64,000 nt of DNA, from positions 62,001 through 126,000 of the forward strand of contig NZ_JACCFK010000002.1 in NCBI RefSeq assembly GCF_013410405.1, read 5' to 3'. Made by a program: the position numbers and the translations under genes. Positions 34,351 to 41,138 of this stretch are shown one piece after another; positions within the stretch are counted from its first letter, which is position 1, and each line of letters opens with the position of its first letter. The notes beneath the pieces are model-generated. The model did not search any database. It was not told the origin of the DNA and was given only the letters and a program-made list of their open reading frames with translations. The stretch comes from Amycolatopsis endophytica (GTDB taxonomy: Bacteria > Actinomycetota > Actinomycetes > Mycobacteriales > Pseudonocardiaceae).

Positions 34351-35421
34351 TCACTCCGGTGGTCCAGTCCACGGGGTGGAGTCGCGTGCCGCGCCCGAGC
34401 GCAGGTACCGGGCCGGGGTGGTGCCCGTCCACCGGCGGAACGCGTAGATGAAGCTCGACGCCTCCGCATACCCCAGCCGCAGCGCCACGTCCTCCACCGA
34501 CAGCGCGCCGGTCGCCAGCATCTCCTCGGCCAGCGCCTGACGGACCTCGTCGAGCAGCCCGCGGAAACTCGTGCCGGCGTCCTCCAGCCTGCGCCGCAGC
34601 GTGCGGGTGCTGACGTTGAGTTCCCGTGCGACGTCGGCCATCTCGGCCGCGCCGCCGACGCGGATCAGTTTGTCCCGCACCTGGTGCGCGATGCCGGAGC
34701 GGGCACGGCGGCGGCTGACCAGGTCGCGGCACTGCGCCTCGCACAACGCCACCGTGTGTTCGCTGGCCTGGGGAAGCGGTTGCCGCAGCGACGCCGGGTC
34801 GATCGAGGCGAAGTGGCCGGATGCGCCGAAACGCGGGCGTACCCCGAAGATCCCGGTGTAGCGGTCCGCGTCGCGGGGCTCGGGGAAGGGGAAGTCCAGG
34901 CGCCGCACGGTCAGTCCGCCCGGCAGCAGGTCGGTCATCACCGTCTGGATGGCGCTGACGTCGCGTTCCAGCAGGAACCGGCGCACGTCGTGGGGCAGGC
35001 GGTCGTCGCGCAGCTCGAACCGCAGCTCCTCGTGACTCAGTTCGACGACGGGCAGGCAGAAAATGAAGCTGAGGTCGAGGTAGCGCAACGCGAACGTGAT
35101 CGCGTCGCGCAGGGTCGGGCTGCTGATGCAGGCGAACCCGAACACGCCGAACGTGGTCACGCGGTAGCGGACACCGGCGTCCAGGCCCAGGCCCGGCGGG
35201 TCGCCGAGCTCCCGGACGAGGTTGCGCGCGACGGTGAGTTCCTGGTGCGCGTCCACCTGGGCCGACGGGTCGTCGAGGCGGGCGGGCGGCAGCCCGGTGC
35301 CGCGCAGCAGTGCGTCCCGGCCGACCCCGCGTTCGGCGCCGAAGCGCACGAGGAGCGCGATGCTGGCGACGCCGCGGGGGAAGTCCCAGTCGCGGACGGC
35401 GACCGGCAGCTGCTGGGTCAT
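34351..35421 (-). CDS. AraC-family regulator with arabinose-binding-like N-terminal domain
   Basis: A 356-residue regulator. Residues ~25-210 form the Arabinose_bd-type sensing domain (ARNLVRELGDPPGLGLDAGV RYRVTTFGVFG). The C-terminal pair of helix-turn-helices includes MADVARELNVSTRTLRRRLE and VEDVALRLGYAEASSFIYAF RRWTG. It is divergent from the monooxygenase operon at 35559, so it is most likely that operon's activator; regulators of this subtype commonly control ketone, steroid or alkane catabolism. The ATG at 35421 is the first after the gap. Confidence 0.9.
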   Translation of the reverse strand: MTQQLPVAVRDWDFPRGVASIALLVRFGAERGVGRDALLRGTGLPPARLDDPSAQVDAHQELTVARNLVRELGDPPGLGLDAGVRYRVTTFGVFGFACISSPTLRDAITFALRYLDLSFIFCLPVVELSHEELRFELRDDRLPHDVRRFLLERDVSAIQTVMTDLLPGGLTVRRLDFPFPEPRDADRYTGIFGVRPRFGASGHFASIDPASLRQPLPQASEHTVALCEAQCRDLVSRRRARSGIAHQVRDKLIRVGGAAEMADVARELNVSTRTLRRRLEDAGTSFRGLLDEVRQALAEEMLATGALSVEDVALRLGYAEASSFIYAFRRWTGTTPARYLRSGAARDSTPWTGPPE

Positions 35422-35558
35422 GGCCGGAAGTATGGATTCCGCCGGCCGGGAACTCGCACGCGGGTGGCCGGAAATCTCGATTTCCTGGCCGGTGCTCTCT
35501 GTGTCCGGGTGACCGCCAGCACTTACCGTGGAGTAGGCACCACTCACCGAGGAGCAGC

Positions 35559-37043
35559 ATGGCACCCACCACCGAGCGCCGAAGGCCGGCCGTCGTGATC
35601 ATCGGCGCCGGCTTCGGTGGCCTGGCCGTCGCGACCGAGCTCGTCCGGGCCGGTTTCCACGACTTCACGATCCTGGAACGCGCCGGGGAGATCGGCGGGG
35701 TGTGGCGGGAGAACACCTATCCCGGCGCGGGCTGCGACATCCCGTCGCCGCTGTACTCGTTTTCGCACCGGCCCAACCCGGACTGGCCCATGCGGTTCTC
35801 GCTGCAGGCCGACATCAAGACCTACCTGGAGGAGGTGGCCCGCGAGTACGGGCTGACCGGGCGGATCCGGTTCGGCACCGGCGTCGCCTCGGCCGACTTC
35901 GACGAGTCCTCCTGCCGCTGGCGGGTGCGGACCGAGGCGGGCGAGGTGATCGAGGCCGACGTCCTGGTCCCCGCCGTCGGGCAGCTGTCCCGGCCCGCCC
36001 TGCCCGACATCCCCGGCCGCGAGTCCTTCCGCGGCCCCGCGTTCCATTCGGCGAGCTGGGACCACGACGTGGAGCTGGCGGGCAAGCGGGTCGCGGTCAT
36101 CGGCACCGGGGCGAGCGCCATCCAGTTCGTGCCCGAGTTGCAGCGCGTCGCGAAGCACGTGACGGTTTTCCAGCGCTCCGCGCCGTGGATCGTGCCCAAG
36201 AACGACGTGGCCTACCGGCCGTGGCACCGCCGCCTGTTCCGGTGGTTGCCGGTCACGCAGAAGATCGAGCGGTTCCGCATCTGGCTGGTCTGCGAGTTCC
36301 TCTCGCTCGGGCTCGTCGACCTCCCGATCGTGCGCGCCTACCTCGGACGGCTGGGGCGCAGGCACCTGGAAAGGCAGGTGCCGGACCGGGAACTGCGGGC
36401 CAAGCTCACCCCCGGCTACGCGCCCGGCTGCAAGCGCGCCCTGTTCTCCAACGAGTACTACCCGGCCCTGACCCGGCCCAACGTGACCCTGGAGACCGAG
36501 AAGATCGTCGAGATCCTGCCCGAGGGCGTGCGCACGGCCGACGGCGTGGTGCACGAGGCCGACGTGCTGGTCTATGGCACCGGGTTCCAGGCCAGCGACT
36601 TCCTGGTCCCGATGACGGTGCGCGGCCGCGACGGGACCGGGCTGGCGGAGACCTGGCGGGACGGTGCCTGGGCCTACCTCGGCATCACGGTGCCGCGGTT
36701 TCCCAACCTGTTCCTCGTCTACGGGCCCAACACCAACCTCGGCGGCAACTCGATCGTCCACATGCTCGAATCGCAGGCCCGCTACATCGTGGGGGCGGTG
36801 CGGACGCTGGCGGGCAGGCCGGGCGTGGCCCTGGACGTGAAGCCGGAGGTGGCCGCCCGTTTCGACACGGTGCTGCAGCGGCGCCTCGGCCGTTCGGTGT
36901 GGACGCGGTGTTCGAGCTGGTACCGCAACGAGGCCGGCCGCATCGTGAACAACTGGCCGGGCACGGTCACCCAGTACCGCCTGCGGACCCGTGCCCTGGA
37001 ACTCGGCGACTACCGCGCGATCGCGGGGGAGGACGGCGCATGA
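35559..37043 (+). CDS. flavin-containing / Baeyer-Villiger-type monooxygenase
   Basis: A 494-residue FAD- and NADPH-dependent monooxygenase. The FAD fold is VVIIGAGFGGLAVATELVRA, the second Rossmann fold for NADPH is VAVIGTGASAIQFVPEL. The BVMO fingerprint FxGxxxHxxxW appears as FRGPAFHSASWDHDV, a close variant. It probably inserts oxygen into a ketone to form an ester or lactone. The ATG at 35559 follows GAGGAG. Its stop overlaps the GMC-oxidoreductase ATG (ATGA), starting a three-gene catabolic operon under the divergent AraC protein. Confidence 0.9.
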   Translation: MAPTTERRRPAVVIIGAGFGGLAVATELVRAGFHDFTILERAGEIGGVWRENTYPGAGCDIPSPLYSFSHRPNPDWPMRFSLQADIKTYLEEVAREYGLTGRIRFGTGVASADFDESSCRWRVRTEAGEVIEADVLVPAVGQLSRPALPDIPGRESFRGPAFHSASWDHDVELAGKRVAVIGTGASAIQFVPELQRVAKHVTVFQRSAPWIVPKNDVAYRPWHRRLFRWLPVTQKIERFRIWLVCEFLSLGLVDLPIVRAYLGRLGRRHLERQVPDRELRAKLTPGYAPGCKRALFSNEYYPALTRPNVTLETEKIVEILPEGVRTADGVVHEADVLVYGTGFQASDFLVPMTVRGRDGTGLAETWRDGAWAYLGITVPRFPNLFLVYGPNTNLGGNSIVHMLESQARYIVGAVRTLAGRPGVALDVKPEVAARFDTVLQRRLGRSVWTRCSSWYRNEAGRIVNNWPGTVTQYRLRTRALELGDYRAIAGEDGA

Positions 37044-38743
37044 GCGGCGAGCTGGACTACGACGTCGTGGTGATCGGCTCCGGATTCGGGGGCAGCGTGA
37101 GCGCGCTGCGCCTGACCGAGAAGGGCTACCGGGTCGGCGTGCTGGAGGCGGGGCGGCGGTTCGCCGACGACGAGTTCGCCAGGACCTCGTGGCGTCTGCG
37201 CCGGTACCTGTGGGCGCCGCTGCTGGGCTGCTTCGGCATCCAGCGGCTGACGCTGCTGCGCAACACCTTCATCCTCAGCGGCAGCGGCGTCGGCGGTGGT
37301 TCGCTGGTCTACGCCAACACGTTGTACGAGCCACCGCAGCCGTTCTACGACGACCCGCAGTGGGCGCACATCACCGACTGGCGCGACGAGCTGGCCCCGT
37401 ACTACGACCAGGCCAAGCGGATGCTCGGTGTCACCGGCTACCCGGGCACCTCGAAGGCCGACCGGGTGCTGCGCGCGGTCGCCGAGGACATGGGCATCGC
37501 CCACACCTTCCGCCCCACCCCGGTCGGCGTGCTGTTCGCGACCGGCGACCAGGAGCCCGGCCAGGAGGTGCCCGACCCGTTCTTCGGCGGCGCCGGGCCG
37601 CGGCGGCGGACGTGCACGCACTGCGGCTCGTGCATGACCGGATGCCGGCACAACGCCAAGAACACGCTGGTCAAGAACTACCTCTACCTCGCGGAGCGGG
37701 CGGGTGCGCGGGTGCATCCGCTGACCACCGTGGTCGACGTCCGGCCCCGCGCGGGTGGCGGTTACCGCGTCACCACGGTCCGGACGGGCGCGTGGGCACG
37801 CAGACGGCGGCAGACGTTCACGTGCGAGCAGGTGGTGTTCTCCGCGTCCGCGCTGGGCACGCAGCGGCTGCTGCACCGCCTGCGCGACCGCGGTTCGCTA
37901 CCCGGACTGTCGGAACGGCTGGGCTACCTCTCGCGCACCAACTCCGAGTCGGTCCTGGCGGTGCGCTCGCGCCGCCGCGACGCCGACTACACCGACGGCG
38001 TCGCGATCACCTCCTCGGTCCACCCGGACGCGGTCACCCACATCGAACCGGTCCGCTACGGCAGGGGCAGCGGCCTGATGGGCCTGCTCGCCACCGTGCT
38101 GGTCGACGGCAAGGACGGGCACCGCCGCTGGGTCCTGGGGCTGCGCGAGCTGGCGCGGCACTGGCGTGAGCTGCTGTGGCTGCACAACCCGCGCCGGTGG
38201 TCACGGCAGATGATCGGTCTGCTGGTGATGCAGACACTGGACAACTCCGTCACCACCTACACCCGGCGCGGTGTGCTGGGCCGCCGCATGACCACGCGTC
38301 AGGGCGAGGGGGCGCCGAACCCGACGTGGATCCCGCCGGGACACGAGGTCGCGCGGCGGATGGCGGACAAGATCGACGGGGTGGCGCAGGGTGCCTGGAC
38401 GGATCTGGCGAACATTCCGCTGACCGGGCACTTCATCGGCGGCTGCGCCATCGGCGACTCGCCGGAGACCGGCGTGGTCGACCCCTACCAGCGGCTGTGG
38501 GGCCACCCCGGGCTGCACGTCGTCGACGGGTCGGCGATCTCGGCGAACCTCGGCGTGAACCCGTCGTTGACCATCACCGCCCAGGCCGAGCGCGCGCTGG
38601 CGCTGTGGCCGAACAAGGGTGAGGCCGACCGGCGCCCGCCGCTGGGCGCCCCGTACGCCCGGCTGCGCCCGGTGGCGCCGAAGAACCCCGTCGTCCCGGA
38701 GGCGGCGCCCGGCGCGCTCCGCCTCCCTGTCACCCCGATCTGA
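37040..38743 (+). CDS. GMC-family FAD oxidoreductase (cholesterol-oxidase-like)
   Basis: A 567-residue FAD enzyme oxidising an alcohol to a ketone or aldehyde. The FAD motif is DVVVIGSGFGGSVSALRLTE. A cysteine-rich segment CTHCGSCMTGCRHNAKNTL resembles the 4-Cys insertion of the cholesterol oxidase/steroid GMC subgroup. The C-terminal region has GGCAIGD, then HVVDGSAISANLGVNPSLTI. No Tat or Sec signal is seen. Coupled by ATGA to the monooxygenase before it: alcohol oxidation followed by Baeyer-Villiger oxygenation is a logical pair. Confidence 0.9.
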   Translation: MSGELDYDVVVIGSGFGGSVSALRLTEKGYRVGVLEAGRRFADDEFARTSWRLRRYLWAPLLGCFGIQRLTLLRNTFILSGSGVGGGSLVYANTLYEPPQPFYDDPQWAHITDWRDELAPYYDQAKRMLGVTGYPGTSKADRVLRAVAEDMGIAHTFRPTPVGVLFATGDQEPGQEVPDPFFGGAGPRRRTCTHCGSCMTGCRHNAKNTLVKNYLYLAERAGARVHPLTTVVDVRPRAGGGYRVTTVRTGAWARRRRQTFTCEQVVFSASALGTQRLLHRLRDRGSLPGLSERLGYLSRTNSESVLAVRSRRRDADYTDGVAITSSVHPDAVTHIEPVRYGRGSGLMGLLATVLVDGKDGHRRWVLGLRELARHWRELLWLHNPRRWSRQMIGLLVMQTLDNSVTTYTRRGVLGRRMTTRQGEGAPNPTWIPPGHEVARRMADKIDGVAQGAWTDLANIPLTGHFIGGCAIGDSPETGVVDPYQRLWGHPGLHVVDGSAISANLGVNPSLTITAQAERALALWPNKGEADRRPPLGAPYARLRPVAPKNPVVPEAAPGALRLPVTPI

Positions 38744-38752
38744 GGACCGCCG

Positions 38753-39370
38753 ATGTCCGGAGCCGGCTATCCGCCCGAACCGTGGGACCTGCGCGGCCAG
38801 ATGCACGCCACCGCGTGGATCGTGCCCGCACGCGACCTGCCGGAGCTGCCGCCGGGCGTGCGGCCGCTGACCTTCGCGGGCCGGGCGCTCGTGGTCGCCG
38901 CGTGGGTCGACTACCGGCCGCCGGGCGTGCTGTCCTACCGCGAGCTGATGGTGACCGTGGTGCTGCGGGGCGGGCCGGCGGTGTCCATCCCGCACATCTG
39001 GGTCGACAGTCCCGCCTCGCTCGCCGGGGGCCGGGCGCTGTGGCACATCCCCAAGGAGCTCGCCGAGTTCACGATGTCCGACGAGCCGGACTTCGCCGCC
39101 GAAGCTCGCGAGGACGGGAACCTGCTGGCCGGGGCGGAGTTCCGGCACCGGCGGGCACTGCCCGTCCGGCTGCCGCTGGCCTTCTCGATCCTGCAGCGCG
39201 GCCCGAAGCGCAGCGGTGTGCGGGTGGCCGCGCGGCTCGGGGTGGCCCGATCGGCGTGGCGGGCCGGGGACGGCGGCCCGCTGGCGTTCCTCGGCGGCCG
39301 CCGTCCCCTCGTCAGCCTGGTCGCGCGCGACTTCCGGATGCGCTTCGGAGGACGGCCGGAGCGCGAATGA
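38753..39370 (+). CDS. acetoacetate decarboxylase-family protein
   Basis: A 205-residue ADC-fold protein, 9 bases after the GMC gene. The segment VVAAWVDYRPPGVLSYRELM and the following IPHIWVDSPASLAGGRALWH IPKELAEF match the family; the lysine in IPKELA sits where the Schiff-base lysine is expected. Many such proteins next to oxidoreductases do not decarboxylate acetoacetate but act on related oxo acids or lactone products, so the reaction is open. Confidence 0.82.
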   Translation: MSGAGYPPEPWDLRGQMHATAWIVPARDLPELPPGVRPLTFAGRALVVAAWVDYRPPGVLSYRELMVTVVLRGGPAVSIPHIWVDSPASLAGGRALWHIPKELAEFTMSDEPDFAAEAREDGNLLAGAEFRHRRALPVRLPLAFSILQRGPKRSGVRVAARLGVARSAWRAGDGGPLAFLGGRRPLVSLVARDFRMRFGGRPERE

Positions 39371-39705
39371 CACGCCGGTGAGTCACACGGCCGGGCTAAT
39401 TGCCCGATCTATCTCGGTCACGAGGGGTGTCTGCTTCTCTACCCGGTCAGGTGGTTTAGACGCCGTACAACCGGTCCGGGCTCGACCCGATCACCGGGAG
39501 TGAAAGCTTGTGTGCCGGAAACGAACGGATAATCGCAGCACATGCCGCACCGGGCGGCGAAAAGGTTGTTCGGATCAGATGAAACGTCGTTCGTCCGGGT
39601 GATGAGCGCACGGTCGCGCATTCGGACCCGGCCGCCCTTGCCGACTGCTAACGTCTGCCGTGCTCGCGACGGAAGTCTCGTCGCGGCAGAACTGTTTCCG
39701 AGTCG
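39371..39705 (+). promoter_or_regulatory. long leader of the first chaplin-like gene, with 5' UTR hairpin
   Basis: Gene-free region of 335 bases. Blocks of it recur before the second copy: CTACCCGGTCAGG (39438-), CGGATAATCGCAGCA (39526-) and TCGTCCGGGTGATGA (39592-). A probable -10 (GCTAACGT, 39647-39654) is followed by the hairpin CGCGACG / CGTCGCG (39665-39671 with 39679-39685), which would lie at the start of the mRNA. Retention of the whole block in both copies indicates a functional, probably developmental or stress-linked promoter. Confidence 0.55.
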
Positions 39706-40026
39706 ATGGGGAATGAAAAGGTGCTCAAGAAGTCCGCAATTGTTGCCGCCGCGGCGGCCGGTTTCATGATGATCGGTTCCCCGGCCTTCGCCGCTCAGGG
39801 TTCGTGGGACGAGGGTGGCGACACCGGCCAGCTGGGTCTGGTCAACGTCGATGACGTCCTCAACGACAACAACGTGGGGGTCTGCGACAACAACGTGAAC
39901 GTCCTCGGTGTCCAGGTCGCCGACGCCCTCAACGGTGTCGGTCTGACGGTGCCGATCCTGACCGGCGCCTCCGAGGCCGACTCGGGTTCCGCTCCGGACA
40001 CCTGCATCGCCGAAGCCGACAACTGA
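39706..40026 (+). CDS. small secreted chaplin-like protein, copy 1
   Basis: A 106-residue exported protein. The signal peptide is VLKKSAIVAAAAAGFMMIGS PAFA, leaving an acidic mature part of about 77 residues, rich in Asn, Asp and Val, with two cysteines (VGVCDNNVNVLGV and DTC). This resembles the chaplin pattern (VxVCxNxVNVxG ... C) of aerial-hypha coat proteins, but it is too divergent for a firm call. The ATG at 39706 lacks a ribosome site; the GTG at 39721, preceded by GGGGA, is a likely alternative. Probably a cell-surface protein. Confidence 0.75.
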   Translation: MGNEKVLKKSAIVAAAAAGFMMIGSPAFAAQGSWDEGGDTGQLGLVNVDDVLNDNNVGVCDNNVNVLGVQVADALNGVGLTVPILTGASEADSGSAPDTCIAEADN

Positions 40027-40154
40027 TACCGGACCCGCACAGGGGTCCCGCACCGGAACGGCTCCGGCTCGGCCATCTGTCCCGTGCGGTCTGACTGCAC
40101 TCCGGACGGTCCGGGACGGTTTTCTGGGTGAGAACTGGCCGATGCCGGCTGAAA

Positions 40155-40199
40155 CGGGTGCGGACGGGAGTTACTGGTACTAACTCCCGTCCGCGCCCG
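40155..40199 (+). terminator. long hairpin after chaplin-like copy 1
   Basis: A 19-bp stem (core GCGGACGGGAGTTA, 40160-40173, pairing with 40181-40194, extended by CGGG/CCCG) with a 7-base loop CTGGTAC and no T-tract. A similar hairpin with the same loop follows copy 2. It may protect the mRNA 3' end or act with the terminator downstream. Confidence 0.6.
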
Positions 40200-40224
40200 G
40201 TGTTCTTCGGGTAGAACAACGACG

Positions 40225-40258
40225 AACACCCGTATTCGCTTGCGAATGCGGGTGTTTT
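40225..40258 (+). terminator. rho-independent-type terminator after copy 1
   Basis: AACACCCGTATTCGC (40225-40239) pairs with GCGAATGCGGGTGTT (40242-40256), one G-T pair, followed by a short T run. Typical strong terminator. Confidence 0.8.
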
Positions 40259-40698
40259 GTCGTGTCCGGGATCCTACCGGCGGGCCGGGTATGGCGCGAG
40301 CCCGCGCGCCACGCCGTGTGCCTGCCTGGCGGCTGTTCCGCAAGGCCCAGGGCCGGAATCGCACGCTCGTAAGTCACTCGGCTGGGCTAAAGTTGGCCAC
40401 GACCTTCCTCACCTTTCGTGTTCGGGGTTCTACCCGGTCAGGGTGTTTAGGCCGTGCGCCGCAGCGGCGAGGGAGAAGTGATCACCCTGGGTGAGAATCG
40501 CGCCGAGGGAAACAACCGGATAATCGCAGCGCATGCCACCCGTGGGTTCTCCGGAGGGATTTCGCTCGAACGAACCGTCGTTCGTCCGGGTGATGACGCG
40601 GCAGGTGTGGATGTGCTTTCGAGCAAACCGGCCTGCTGCTAATGTCTGGCGTGTTCGCGACGGAAGTTTTCGTCGCGGCGGAACTGTAAATCGAGTCG
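40259..40698 (+). promoter_or_regulatory. long leader of the second chaplin-like gene, with 5' UTR hairpin
   Basis: Gene-free region of 440 bases, homologous in blocks to 39371-39705 (CTACCCGGTCAGG, CGGATAATCGCAGC, TCGTCCGGGTGATGA). A probable -10 (GCTAATGT, 40637-40644) is followed by the hairpin CGCGACG (40656-40662) / CGTCGCG (40671-40677). The unit duplicated is therefore promoter, leader and gene, not the gene alone. Confidence 0.55.
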
Positions 40699-41022
40699 AT
40701 GGGGAATACCAAGGTGCTCAAGAAGTCTGCAATTGTTGCCGCTGCGGCGGCCGGTTTCATGATGATCGGTTCCCCGGCGTTCGCTTCGCAGGGCGGTTCC
40801 TGGGACGACGGTGGCGACACCGGCCAGCTGGGCCTGATCAACGTCGACGACGTGCTGAACGACAACAACGTCGGTGTGTGCGACAACAACGTCAACGTGC
40901 TCGGTGTCCAGGTCGCCGACGCCCTCAACGGCCTCGGCGTGACGGTTCCGATCCTGACCGGCGCCTCGGACGCCGAGTCGGGTGCCGCTGCCGACACCTG
41001 CATCGCCGACGTCGACAACTGA
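40699..41022 (+). CDS. small secreted chaplin-like protein, copy 2
   Basis: A 107-residue paralogue of the protein at 39706, differing at about a dozen positions. It has the same signal peptide, the same NDNNVGVCDNNVNVLGVQVA core and the second cysteine in ADTC. A start at the GTG 40714, after GGGGA, would again give a compact signal peptide beginning VLKKSA. Tandem retention of two near-identical surface proteins suggests they act together or in high dosage. Confidence 0.75.
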   Translation: MGNTKVLKKSAIVAAAAAGFMMIGSPAFASQGGSWDDGGDTGQLGLINVDDVLNDNNVGVCDNNVNVLGVQVADALNGLGVTVPILTGASDAESGAAADTCIADVDN

Positions 41023-41037
41023 GGTTCGGCGCCCGGG

Positions 41038-41084
41038 CCGGGTGCGGTACGGAATCACTGGTACTGATTCCGGTCCGCATCCGG
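41038..41084 (+). terminator. long hairpin after chaplin-like copy 2
   Basis: CCGGGTGCGG...CGGAATCA (41038-41057) pairs, with small mismatches, with TGATTCCG...CCGCATCCGG (41065-41084) around the loop CTGGTAC, the same loop as after copy 1. No T-tract. Confidence 0.6.
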
Positions 41085-41097
41085 GCTTCCCGGCCTG

Positions 41098-41131
41098 ACA
41101 CCCGCATCCGCCCCGGATGCGGGTGTTTTTT
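41098..41131 (+). terminator. rho-independent terminator after copy 2
   Basis: A perfect 13-bp stem, ACACCCGCATCCG (41098-41110) with CGGATGCGGGTGT (41114-41126), loop CCC, followed by six T. It also separates the unit from the convergent phospholipase gene. Confidence 0.88.
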
Positions 41132-41138
41132 CTGCTCG

